Source of the DNA: Nemertoderma westbladi
Taxonomy: Eukaryota; Xenacoelomorpha; Nemertodermatida; Nemertodermatidae
Direction: 5' to 3'
Assembly: GCA_032718475.1 (NCBI GenBank)
Contig: JAUCBJ010001015.1
Span: forward strand, 1 to 35,358
DNA: 35,358 nt
Shown: one piece after another, positions 1-11,685 of the stretch
How positions within the stretch are numbered: position 1 is the stretch's first letter
Layout: each line of letters begins with the position of its first letter
Program-made: the position numbers and the translations under genes
Notes under the pieces: model-generated
What the model was told of the DNA's origin: nothing
Seen by the model: the letters and a program-made list of their open reading frames with translations, nothing else
The model's database searches: none

Positions 1-2049
1 CAGGACAGTCTCCTGCATCTGCCCGAGCAGGATATCCATCCCCCGCCGTCTCTCGTCTACCCAATCAACCGCCGAAACGGGATCCACCAACGTCGTAGCG
101 GGCGGACGAGGGACAACGGGCGACAAATTTGGAATATTTCGCTCGGGGTCCAGGACCTGAACTGTCTCTTGGGCAGTTCTACGGGGCACAGGTAGCTTAG
201 TGCTATGCAGAGGGAATTTAGAAGTAGTTTCAGGGAGCACAGGTGTATCTATCACCGAAGGGGTGATTTCAAGAACAGGCCTAATTATTTCAGGCTCATC
301 TACTATAGTAGGGAGTCTTTCTATTTTAATTATTTGGTCTGTGGGCTCTGTACTACCTAAGTTGGTGTTATTTAGTTGCCTTCTAACAGCTGGAGGCAAA
401 TCAGGCAATTTCTGACGGTGGAATGATCTTTTACGTCTGCTTAGACGAGATCTATTTCCTTTGCCTTCAGTATCGGTGGTATCGCCTTCTTCAGATGATG
501 TATACCCCTGTCTTTTGGGAGTAGATCGCCTCATCATCTGCATATTACTAGCTGTTAACTGTTTATTGAAGTTGTCTTGCCTCTCTTGAAGATTTTCTAA
601 CTCTAGTTGGGTTGCCTCTTCAGATGCCCTCCGTTCTGCTTCTGCCACTGCCTCTGCTGTTTTTCTTTCGGCTTCTGCCGCTGCCACTGCTGCTGCCGCT
701 TTCCTTTCCGCTTCGGCCTCTGCCACTGCCACTGCTGCTGCCGCTGCCGCTGCCTTTCTATCCGCTTCTGCCTCTGCCACTGCTGCCTTTCTTTCCGCTT
801 CTGCCTCTGCCACTGCTGCTGCTGCCTTTCTTTCCGCTTCTGCCTCTGCCACTGCTGCTGCCACTGCCGCTGCCTTTCTATCTTCTATACGTTTTTTCTT
901 TACTTGTTCTTCTTGGTCTCTAGCGATGCGGAGTTGTTCATCGAATTTAGCTTGGTTCGCCGCTAACCTATCCACATCAATTGCATCCAACACACGCTGG
1001 GCTCCTTCACTATTAGGGCTAAGCCCATCTAGTCTTCTCCGCAACTCTTCATCACCTACGAAACGCTGATAGTCTGACAGATAGATGTCAATGGCATCCC
1101 TCTTATGCGGTTTCTCTGCCGTCGCTTCACTTTCCACTTGGGAAAAAGTAGCGTCTGTTGATTCTCCATGGGTTGAGCGCTCCTCCAACTGAGCTTTCCA
1201 CTGAGCTGCTCCTTGAACCTGGCGACTCACCCGTTGAAACCAAGTCTTTACGGCAACTTGCAACGACGTGTCTTGCCTTCTTTTAGAAGCCTCCTCAAAG
1301 GCGGATAAGATTAGCCTAATCCGCAGAACTCTTTCTCTAACTTGATAAAGCAGCGATCCCTGCTCTTGAGGTCCTTGAGGTTGTTGAAACAGTTGTCTCT
1401 CTACTCTCTCCATAGAGCTGAAGAATCCCTGGGCGTATCCGGCCGCGGACCTCTTCCATACAGCTGGATCGATGGTTTCCTTGGCTACTCCCATCCGGTG
1501 TATGTCTTCCCAGGCAGCTTCTGATAAATCAAACGGGAGTCCGGGTCCGGGGAAGTTCCATTGCGACTCGACAATAGACTTCAGTTCTTCACTCGTGTAT
1601 CCCGCGTAGCTATCTCTAGTTGACCGTTGACTTCTCGCCCAATCGATCTGGTGTTCTTCCACCGCGATCAATAACCCAGTGAGCACGGCTGCAGGAAGGA
1701 TGAGAAGGGGATCCGTATAAACCGCATCCGTCATCTCTGCTCCGCTCTCGGGTGTCAGCTCTACAGTATCCTCACTACTGGAGCTGCTGGGCCGCTGAGG
1801 AATAAGTTCTTGACTAGCGGGTTGTTGCTGTTCCGCTGCCTTTTGGTCCCGCTTGACCTGAGCTCGAGTGCCTATGATAGACCTACGATGTTGGACCAGC
1901 CTAGGTTCTGTTATTACTACTGGAGGTATGACCTTCCTCACAGTGGGAGGTGAACTGGATTTACGACCAGACGTTTGTACGTCTCTATCTGAGTCGCAGA
2001 TAGTTACATCTAATAAACTGTCTGACAGGTTCTGCTTAGTATCAGACAT
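1..2049 (-). CDS. Large partial protein with Ala/Glu-rich coiled coil, possibly Gag-like; C-terminus beyond the window edge
   Basis: The minus strand is open for 683 codons from an ATG at 2049-2047 to base 1 with no stop, so the protein continues outside the window. An in-frame TAA lies 12 codons upstream (2085-2083), which fixes this ATG as the first available start. The N-terminal 110 residues are polar and Ser/Gln/Glu-rich. Residues about 115-380 are helical-looking, with conserved-looking Trp, Tyr and Phe. Residues about 360-490 are a charged, Ala-rich coiled coil with repeated AEAEAERKAAA blocks, encoded by an imperfect GC-rich minisatellite at 612-890. The rest is Pro-rich and basic, without a visible zinc knuckle. 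An intact frame amid decayed DNA suggests selection or recent insertion. I do not recognise the family. A Gag-like protein of an LTR element is one guess, and a host scaffold protein is another. Confidence 0.65.
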   Translation of the reverse strand, partial: MSDTKQNLSDSLLDVTICDSDRDVQTSGRKSSSPPTVRKVIPPVVITEPRLVQHRRSIIGTRAQVKRDQKAAEQQQPASQELIPQRPSSSSSEDTVELTPESGAEMTDAVYTDPLLILPAAVLTGLLIAVEEHQIDWARSQRSTRDSYAGYTSEELKSIVESQWNFPGPGLPFDLSEAAWEDIHRMGVAKETIDPAVWKRSAAGYAQGFFSSMERVERQLFQQPQGPQEQGSLLYQVRERVLRIRLILSAFEEASKRRQDTSLQVAVKTWFQRVSRQVQGAAQWKAQLEERSTHGESTDATFSQVESEATAEKPHKRDAIDIYLSDYQRFVGDEELRRRLDGLSPNSEGAQRVLDAIDVDRLAANQAKFDEQLRIARDQEEQVKKKRIEDRKAAAVAAAVAEAEAERKAAAAVAEAEAERKAAVAEAEADRKAAAAAAAVAVAEAEAERKAAAAVAAAEAERKTAEAVAEAERRASEEATQLELENLQERQDNFNKQLTASNMQMMRRSTPKRQGYTSSEEGDTTDTEGKGNRSRLSRRKRSFHRQKLPDLPPAVRRQLNNTNLGSTEPTDQIIKIERLPTIVDEPEIIRPVLEITPSVIDTPVLPETTSKFPLHSTKLPVPRRTAQETVQVLDPERNIPNLSPVVPRPPATTLVDPVSAVDWVDERRRGMDILLGQMQETVL
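612..890 (-). repeat. GC-rich Ala/Glu codon minisatellite inside the large CDS
   Basis: Imperfect repeats of about 30-50 bp encode alternating blocks such as AEAEAERKAAAAV on the minus strand. All length changes are multiples of three, so the reading frame survives. The plus strand of the same stretch is also stop-free (Cys/Leu-rich translations), which is a composition by-product. Confidence 0.75.
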
Positions 2050-2169
2050 GACTATGTATACCGTTGAATGTCTACTGCTGTATTACAGTCTGAGTAAGTC
2101 TAATAACTCAGTATTAACTGCTAGCCTAGTAATTAATTACCGGTACTGCTACTCAGTGTAGCGTGATAT

Positions 2170-2550
2170 ATAATATATTAGAATACCGGTATGCTTATAG
2201 TATATATAACTATTATTACGGACTAGGTTTATCACAGAATACCGGTATAATTTTAGCACAAATATATATAAATATATAATAGGCCTATCGGAATACCGGT
2301 ATACAGCTTACAGTTTGTAGTATATATAATTCTGGACTAGAATTAATTACAAGTACCGGTATAATTTCAGCCTAAATTTATAGAAATAAAGATAATAGGC
2401 CTATCGTAAATACCGGTATGCAGTTTACACTTATAGTGTATATATATAAGTATAATTACAAACTAGAATTAATTACAAGTACCGGTATAATTTCAGCCGA
2501 AATTTATAGAAATAAAGATAATAGGCCTATCGTAAATACCGGTATATCAA
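2170..2550. repeat. Diverged tandem repeat, about 126 bp, three copies
   Basis: The segment starting AATTAATTACAAGTACCGG occurs at 2341 and 2467 (period 126), followed in each case by ATAGGCCTATCGTAAATACC and an ACCGGTAT block. A more diverged copy begins near 2180. Copies differ by substitutions and small indels. Confidence 0.75.
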
Positions 2551-3484
2551 TTATTTTAAATAATTTAATTTCTGAATTTTAGGGTTACTTGGTTACTTTA
2601 CTTACTTTATTACCGTTATTTGAGCAGTAATCCAACTGATATTGAGACCTAATGGTTGTATGGTAGGCCTACGATTTATAAATCGTTAGATTTGATTTAT
2701 AATATATATATACCCGTTTTAGTGGGTTTTGTCAATGTTTGAAATAAATGTTATTATTTCTGGGGAGTAATCACTACACAAAGCGGTGCGCTTTCAATGA
2801 AGTGTTACTTATAAGACACTAAAACAAATAATTCTAATTTACCTAAGTTACTTAATACTACAAATTACGTACAATTCGGGTGAGATTACAATCTCTAAAT
2901 AAACACAAAAATTTACAAAAAACACAAAATACGAATTTTTTAGGGTAATTTTACAAGAAGTCTACAAACCAGCCTAACAAAGGGTTAGAAAACTGGTTAT
3001 TACACGGACAGGGTACTACGGTGTTTTGAAATAATAAGTAGTAGTAAATACACTGCGTTGTCTAGATAGGAAAATACCACCGCCTGACGACCTATAGCCG
3101 TATCGCTATAGGTTCTACGTTATGTATCACGGAGTGTTCCTACCTAGAAGTTAATAGAGCTAATCGAATGTGCCTATCAACCACTTTACAACACAGATAT
3201 AATGTCTACAATAATTACTTCGGAAAGTACTGTACACTAAACCCTAAATTAGGTACGAGTACTTGTACAACAAATAATCAGTAGTTAAATATACTTGAAC
3301 AGCTAAAAGAACCACGGCATCTGCTGGAGTGACCGATGCACAAAATCACCAGTCTTTACCTACGCCGAGCAGCCCGTGTAGTACCGGGGTTAATTTAACT
3401 ATAGCGGTATGTATAACAAACACAATTACTGTAGGAACAAACTTGGGGAATGAATGTTGCGGATAATCGCATAAACTCTGAATA

Positions 3485-4070
3485 ATAAATATTACGCTAC
3501 GCGTACAAACTACTCAAACAAAATACAGACCGAACACTGACAGACTACTATCAAGCCTAAACAAACTACGGTATATGCAGACTCCGAAATGATTAGGGAG
3601 TATGCGCTCTAACCCAGTAGTGCGACTTATTCTTTAGTTGGGGGTTTACCTTACAGCGTTCGCTGCCCCGACTGCCTAACCGTACTTAATCGGACAGATG
3701 ATCTACACACGCGGCAATCCGTTCAGACCTAATAACAGCCAGACAACTATCCAGCCTACAAATTATCTAAATAAAATTATACGCTACCCGTACAGACTTA
3801 CACAAACAAAGTACAGACTAAACGATGGCAGACTACTCTCAAGCCTAAATAAACTACAGGACATGCAGACTCCGAAATGATTAGGGAGTATGCGCTCTAA
3901 CCCAGTAGTGCGACTTATTCTTTAGTTGGGGGATTACCTTACAGCGTTCGCTGCCCCTACTGCCTAATCGTACTTAATCGGACGAGTGCTCTACACACAC
4001 TGCAATTCGTTCGGACCTAACAGCAATCAGACAACAGCTCAGCCTACAAATTGTCTGTCCAATCTGATCA
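3485..4070. repeat. Imperfect tandem duplication, 288-bp period
   Basis: The two copies can be aligned from about 3490 and about 3778. The best-conserved stretch, starting GACTCCGAAATGATTAGGG, has its TATGCGCTCT core at 3601 and again at 3889. It continues through a shared GCGTTCGCTGCCCC block and ends in a similar CAGCCTACAAATT motif. Confidence 0.8.
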
Positions 4071-5650
4071 GGTTTACACGCCTTCTGTTCAATACTGGCC
4101 TACAAACAAATAAAACTGACAGAAATAAGTAAGCTCCAAAAGAAACAAGGGGTGTACAGTCCCTAATCTCTTAAACAGCCTACCGGTATACAACAATCAA
4201 ATCGAATAATACTAGTGTACTTATACGGCAGTACCGGTTCTAGCGGTTGGGCCTACTGACCTACAGGTGTACTGTTCAGGTTTACCGGTTGACCGGTACT
4301 TTCAACTTTATTGCTTACTGCAATAAAGAAGCTATATCCTTTAATGTTCGCGCTTTCAGACCTTTGGCAGTTTAACCCACCAAATTAAGATGTCTTCTAG
4401 ATATTAAATCAGTTTTTAGTCTTTGACAAGTATTTGATTCACTACACTAGTCGAAACCAATCCGTGCGCGACCATTCACCCGCTGGATATTCCCGGGAGA
4501 TTGGGTTCGACGGTTTAATTTTTTTTTATTGCTATGTAAGCCTAATGTATTATTCGACCGACAGTATTATATAATCTCTGACAATATTATTCACCTTCGG
4601 TAATATTAACAGTTCCTTTAGGACGTGGCGCTTTATCTATATAAACAGAGTTATGACTTAAACTACTCACAACGATATGGCTTAATTATAATTCACATAT
4701 ATGGCGCATTCTTTAGGAATTGCTTCTTTAACAGACTCACTCATACACAATGCTGCACAATACTGCACACTAATCTGCCAATCTTCACTTATTTTAGTCA
4801 CATATAAAAGGAACACAGACTGAATCATGTAGGGTCTATCAAATAACATTAGATTCACTTCAAACCACTTTAACATAAGTCACAATCGTTTATTTGTAAC
4901 CCTTCTCTCTTACCTTCGGTATATCAAGAATATTGGGTTTCGGGGTGATTTATCGTTATTCCAAATATAATTATTCATCAACCATATTATGAAGAACTGA
5001 CGGTAAATAGCAGTATAAAACAACAATGAAAACACTGATTGTTATGAGTTTGCAATGTTTCAGCAGTCAGCATGTATGATCATCAGTCAGCAGTAGTCGT
5101 TAGGTTAAAGGATATATGCCCTTTATAATTAAACCTACTAGTGTAAGACTAAAAACAGTAAAGCACAAAATACTTCCAAGCCGTTCTTTCTTAGGCTCGG
5201 GACTGAATGTAAACACTGCACATAGGCATTGCGTCATTTCTCGGAAATTTTCTGTACAAGGAGCCACAAAAACGCTCTAATTGGCTGACTGAACTGAGAG
5301 ACGCCGTAGAACAAAGGAAATCAACACGTATGAATGTCAGCTGTTAACCGTAGTCATAGTAACTACTGTTCAAGAGTAGCTATCACCCCTTTGCGTCACG
5401 AATTGCCATAGAATCATAAAATATGCCTTTCACAGTACACATACGGAGGAAATAGGTCTTAGATCCTCTAAAAACACCGATACAGCAATAATACGGTCTC
5501 TTACACTTATTAAATCAACTACAGAGTATTTTAATGTAAAAGATAATAAAAATAACGGGGCAATTCAGCAAAGGCTTTTACAATGTATATGTGCACTTAA
5601 TTCACCGTGAGCTACCCAGCAATCGTTAAACTGATGGCCAGTTCCAAACT

Positions 5651-5672
5651 GAAAAAAAAAAAAAAAAAAAAG
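5651..5672. repeat. Poly(A) tract
   Basis: An uninterrupted run of about 19-20 A. No coding or LINE sequence directly upstream identifies it as the tail of a retrocopy. Confidence 0.7.
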
Positions 5673-6119
5673 CAATTGCGCCAGTCCAGCAGCTCTGCTG
5701 CTTAGTGATATTGAGATTGCTCTGCTCTAGCCAATAAGATCCGAGCACCAGTTAGGCTTGGGTAGCCCCTGTACAGACTGACTCTCCATACTGTACCTAC
5801 CGACCTACTACTGCCCGATTCCTGTAGTTCGTCACAGCAGTATTGTACCGTGCTGTATTGTACCGTGCTGTATTGTAGGCCTACCACCTACATTGCAATA
5901 ATTATTATATAATACAATAATTATATTCACCTTATCTGGTTGTTACCCAATTAACCAACTTGTTATTAAATATATATTATATATCATATTCTTACCTGCC
6001 TACGATATTATCCTGGCAGCTTACCATCATATTGGCGTAGAAAACAAAAAAAAAATTTAATTTTATTTTTTTATTGATTTAAGATAGAAATTTAACGTAG
6101 AATCCAAAAAAATAACTTC

Positions 6120-6120
<1 letters not shown>
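5673..6120. other. Non-coding stretch with a short 15-bp repeat
   Basis: Three near-identical copies of GTATTGTACCGTGCT lie at about 5838-5880, next to GTAGGCCTAC. The remainder is AT-rich and shows no gene. Confidence 0.5.
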
Positions 6121-7177
<1,057 letters not shown>

Positions 7178-7259
7178 CTAGGTATTGCAATTTCTTTATT
7201 ATTTCATAGACAAAATAAGATAAGGGTATGCATACAGACAGACAAACATACATGTAAAG

Positions 7260-7790
7260 AATCTGTCAAATCTTAAAACTGACAAAATATTAAATAACTG
7301 TCCATGGAAACTTCCAATGCTATAATTATGTTGATGTTATTGAATATCCAATCCATTCAGAAATGTTCAAATGATGTTTGAAAAATCACAGCGGTTTCTG
7401 AAAATGGCGGGAAGGTTTGAAATTTTAAATCGAATTTTCTCAGAATGTTGCTATGAAATTATCTCAGAACCTTGTCTTACTAAATCTACAATTACTCAAA
7501 AACGAAAAGAGATATTAACAAATGGTTTTCAATGGGAAATTCTCCGTTAAATTATCTATATAAAACCAACAAAAAGTTAAAAACCATTTTTTTGTCAATT
7601 GACCCCTTTCTATGTGTTGGGTCACTGCACAGTATATTAGCGATTGGGGATCAAACAGTTTAATTAATTAAAATAATGAATGTGTGAGTTGAGTGTGAAT
7701 GACCTACTGTACATATTGCAAAGTGTAATAATTAATTACTGCAAGAATGCAAAACTCAATTTGATTTATTCATTGGATTGATTGACTCTT
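7260..7790. other. Non-coding AT-rich stretch
   Basis: No open frame with credible composition, and no repeat or structural RNA recognised. Confidence 0.5.
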
Positions 7791-7884
7791 TGGGCCAAAA
7801 CGTCCGACAAGCAAATTGGATGTTCCAGTCATTGGGCCGAAACGTCCTAGGCCAAAACGTCTTAGACCGAAACGTCTGTTACCC
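7791..7884. repeat. Short GGCCGAAACGTC-type repeats
   Basis: Four variants of a 14-16-base motif occur: GGGCCAAAACGTCC at 7792, GGGCCGAAACGTCC at 7834, GGCCAAAACGTCTT near 7850 and GACCGAAACGTCTG near 7865. The last three are in tandem. This resembles the end of a small foldback or MITE-like element, but no facing partner was found. Confidence 0.6.
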
Positions 7885-7963
7885 CTTTCAACTATTTACG
7901 ATATCAATAAAAATTAAAGAGACATGAGTTTCTAACCACACATTTCATATACCCTCCATATAG

Positions 7964-8280
7964 TCTATTGTGGGCCTATGATGATATATGTAAGCCGAAC
8001 TGCCGACCACTTGCGACTTACCCTCAGTTCACTGCGTCGAATAGTCCCCTTTAACACGGCCCAAGAGGTGGTCGAATTGGTCTTGCGACTTACCCTCAGT
8101 TCACTGGGTCGAATAGTCGCCTATTGTAGACCTATGATGATATATGTAAGCCGAACTGCCGACCACTTGCGACTTACCCTCAGTTCACTGCGTCGAATAG
8201 TCCCCTTTAACACGGCCCAAGAGGTGGTCGAATTGGTCTTGCGACTTACCCTCAGTTCACTGGGTCGAATAATCGCCTTT
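7964..8280. repeat. 156-bp tandem repeat, two copies, each with an internal duplication
   Basis: CCTATGATGATATATG occurs at 7975 and 8131 (period 156). Within each copy TTGCGACTTACCCTCAGTTC occurs twice, at 8011 and 8083 and again at 8167 and 8239, so spacings alternate 72 and 84. The period is a multiple of three, which leaves a spurious 105-codon plus-strand frame open. Confidence 0.85.
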
Positions 8281-8295
8281 ATACACGACCCCTGA

Positions 8296-9227
8296 GCGGT
8301 TGGAACGTGGCCTAACCTAAATATTATCTATGTAAACTAGCCGACTTCTAGCGATCCTCCATAAGTCAGTCACTATGTGGTGGGCTGGTCGGCTCTCATA
8401 TATAATACATAGTTAACACATACACAATAATTCAAATAGACATTAAATATATAATTAATAGTAAATAGTAATAACTGGCCAACAAATATATATATTACGT
8501 AGTTATACCGATTAACCAATCAAATGCTGTACATGATAATGAGGGACAGTAATTAGGGTAGACGCATTGTTATTGGATTCATATAGCCGATCATTGCGTC
8601 GATTTTCCCCTGGAGAGGATAAAATGTTTCTTGCGTCGAAAGACCCCCTATCTGGATCCGATACATTTCTTACACGTAAGGCAAAGCAACTTAAACACCC
8701 CTCTATCATGCTATATTTGTTTCGTCTCTTTTTGTTCATCTTTACGTAATTCTAATAAATTTTCCATCAGATTTTTAGCAGATTTACATTTATCAGATTG
8801 TCGTTCTCGTAGTGGAAACAATTTGCTTAATATAGGAAACTTGTGCAATATTTATAATCTTGATAATCTATCCAAACATATTGTTAGTGATCTTAATTTT
8901 GGCTCTCGTGCTGCGCGAAATTAATCAAATTAATTGATCTTAATTACGCACCTTTATTGCTTAGCGATGTGGAGAATTGATTTCTGCATTGAACTAAATG
9001 TACCCGGAGAGAACTAGCGAGCTAAACTAGTGAACCGTAACTAGTGAACGGATGTACCCGCGATTAACTAACATCTACTTTAAGTAGCATCTATTCAAGT
9101 ATCTACTGGTTTACTGTTTGTGTTCATTATCGTTATTCGTTCTTTTGTTTGTAATAAATAAAACAAGTTGAGATGTTTCAATGTAAACCGCGATTAACAA
9201 TTTACACCTTTCAATGTAAACCACGAT
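8296..9227. other. Non-coding AT-rich stretch before the LINE insertion
   Basis: Short frames only, none with credible composition. A 20-base direct repeat related to TTTCAATGTAAACC lies at about 9176 and 9210. No gene recognised. Confidence 0.5.
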
Positions 9228-9240
9228 ATTAATTAAATAC
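9228..9240. repeat. Target-site duplication, left copy, of the LINE at 9241
   Basis: ATTAATTAAATAC, identical to 10125-10137 on the other side of the LINE fragment. Confidence 0.85.
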
Positions 9241-10124
9241 CACTAGGATCGGCATGCTGCATTGCAGCTGCATTTTTAAGAATGCTGTGCCGGCTTATCG
9301 ACAAAATTGCACCGCCACAACTCCCTATCACCCATGACATTTGCTAGATCATCCACATCTTCAAGGCCAGTGTCCTTTAAGATGCGTCTCAAGAAAGTCA
9401 TGGGCTGTCCACCATGCTTATTCACTCCATGAGGTTGCCAAAGTACAAGATTATGCACTGGCTGGTCCTCACCTCCCTCATGTGTGCATTGTAATTGACA
9501 CAATGAACCCGGCGTAGCATTCTTGTGAATGTACCATCCAGAGATTTGGTGCCCTCAGCAGTTAGAGCCCAGCATGGACTCCCGTAGAGGAGTACTGGAA
9601 CGACTGCTGCTCTAAATAATCGGACCTTAAGTTTCCGATTAATTCTCGGTGACTTCCAAATCCTGGAAAGCCTATTCAAGGCTGCCCATGCCTTTCCCTT
9701 ACGTATTCGAAGGTCCTCACCCGACTTCCGGATCCATGATCCCAGGTAACAGAAGTCATCCACATGCTCAAGCATACCATCTTTTGAGCTTTATGCTCAT
9801 CCGATCAGAGACTTGCTGAGGACTTTCAAAGTTAACTGTCAAAATTTTGGTCTTTCTGGAGTTAAAAAAGACCAACACTAGAAGCAGCATGTTCTAATGA
9901 GCTGAGGAGCCGTTGGGCTCCCTCTAGTGATTCTGAGAGTACTCCTAAGTCATCAGCAAAGTCTAGATCAGTTAGGTACTTGGCAGGATTTCCTCGACTT
10001 CTGGAGCCAGTAGGTAGAGTTATCATCACCCCATCATCATTATGATGATCTAAGGACATGCGTAGAACATAGTCAACAACAATTATGAACAAGAATGTGT
10101 GTCTCCCTGGAGGACGCCCATCCA
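9241..10124 (-). pseudogene. 5'-truncated LINE (non-LTR retrotransposon) fragment, family 1
   Basis: The minus strand encodes the C-terminal part of a reverse transcriptase. It includes the palm segment with the catalytic FADD motif (about 9915-9945), then a thumb-like segment with GKAWAALNRLSRIWKSPR and LLYGSPCWALTAE (9540-9700), and ends in a Cys/His-containing tail. Several frameshifts split it into frames at 9862-10124, 9422-9775 and 9276-9503, so it is dead. The insertion is bounded by a perfect 13-bp target-site duplication, ATTAATTAAATAC, at 9228-9240 and 10125-10137. The LINE 3' end is at 9241. The long copy at 26.3-27.7 kb is the same family. The clade (RTE-like or another) is not settled. 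Confidence 0.9.
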
Positions 10125-10137
10125 ATTAATTAAATAC
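10125..10137. repeat. Target-site duplication, right copy, of the LINE at 9241
   Basis: ATTAATTAAATAC, identical to 9228-9240. It abuts the 5' truncation point of the LINE. Confidence 0.85.
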
Positions 10138-11685
10138 AACCATTATATTATTATTATTTAATATTTTTTTTGGAATGTATAATAATTATATTACTATTGT
10201 GTTTATGAGTACCCTCATGTAAATTTGATGTACGAAATTAAATTAAATTAATTAAAATGAGAGAGCAAAACATAAGCCTCAAGGATCTGGGGCGGTATTC
10301 ATAGAGTTAGTATTAGTTACAGCTACTTAGTGACAGCTTTTAGTAAGAGCTGCAACTATGTTTAGTAAGAGCTATCTGTTACTAAAAACAACTAATTTTA
10401 GTAAGAGCATTGACTTAAACTTAGTTTCAACTAGCCCTTAAAAAATATCAGTATTCATAAACTGTTACTAAACTTAGTTCTAGCCTATTAGTAGCAGTGC
10501 CGGTACTTTAACTTATGTTTATCAAACAGCTTTCAGTTTTAACTTAAGGACGGTAGGTATGCCCTGCATATTTCTATGTTTACTGTTTTACTTGTATTGG
10601 TAGCCTACATTAAACCCATTAATTTTATTGGTCACTAAAACAATTACTGTTTTCCAGTAAATTTTTTCGTTATCAAATATATATTTCCTCCACTCAATTG
10701 AATGAATTATCACTAAAATATATTTTTGAATCATCAAAAATATAATTATTTATTACATGGGAAAAAAAGTAAAACTTTTTTTCATTATTCTCGAGGCATT
10801 TTATTTACCGAGCGTCAGCGTGGTTAATAAAGGGTCTAGAGAATATTGAAAAAAAATGATCTACGTTTTTCCCCATGTATTACGTAATTTTATTCTTAAA
10901 TGTGAACTTTTTTGTTGCTTAATTCTTTAATAAAACGTACAGGATATAGTGGTAGAAAATAAATTGAAATATAGTATTTTATTGCTTGAAATTTTACTTT
11001 ATCGCTTCCATAGATACTGCTGATTATTCTACTATTCAACTCCTGATGCTGCCTTACTCAATGTTAAATAATTTAGTGTTCTCGAATATTTATTACGTAA
11101 CTAGAGAGCCGCTTAACAACATAAACCAATATTGGATATTGAGTCCTTTTGAGTTCGCCTTGCACACACTAAATTTGCAATAACTTTTGAGTGCGTGCAT
11201 ATGATTTTGCTCAAATTACGTACAAACCTTTTCTACGTCAATGATCCTTCAATACATTTAATAAAATTTATGAAATAACACCAAATTTATTTTATTTTAC
11301 TTTTTTCGCCGGGAACAAAAAGAAAATCAATGCAATCCTATGGGTTACTTTTTTTCCCTAGGAAAAAAAATTTTCTCCCGATTTTGGGGTATATTCGACC
11401 GAAAAAGTAACAATTTAGGAATAAAATCTGTTAGGGCCTGTTGTAATAAAATCCCTTCATTATTTAGGTTAGGATAACGTGGCACTGTACCCTGCCCTTT
11501 CCCACATTTTAGCAATAATTTATAATTAATAGATTTAATGTTAATTAAGATAGATTTAATGTTAATTAAGAGATTTAATGTTAATTAATATATTTTAGTG
11601 GAAGCTGAATATTTTAGTGGTTTTCCTGTTAAAATTTTAGTGAAAAATTATGATTTTTTGTAAGGCGATAATTCAATTGACTACC
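10138..11685. other. Non-coding stretch with MITE-like remnants
   Basis: At 10289-10303 GGGGCGGTATTCATA, also found in the foldback element at 12200, opens a segment with repeated TTTAGTAAGAGCT words up to about 10470. This may be a decayed DNA-transposon end. At 11522-11600 a roughly 23-bp unit containing AGATTTAATGTTAATTAA repeats three times. No gene recognised. Confidence 0.5.

Larger units (their letters stand above)
2086..5640. other. AT-rich non-coding region upstream of the large minus-strand CDS
   Basis: No convincing gene is visible. The stretch contains the two tandem repeat sets listed separately, many TACCGGTA and AGGCCTA words, and short spurious frames. If the 1-2049 frame is a retroelement, this could hold its leader and LTR, but I find no clear LTR boundary or primer-binding site here. 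Confidence 0.5.

Noticed and set aside
607-966. Cys/Leu-rich plus-strand frames opposite the coiled coil
   Set aside because: Antisense shadows of the Ala/Glu codon repeats of the 683-codon minus-strand frame.
8512-8924. Overlapping short frames on both strands
   Set aside because: No credible composition, splice signals or recognisable motif.
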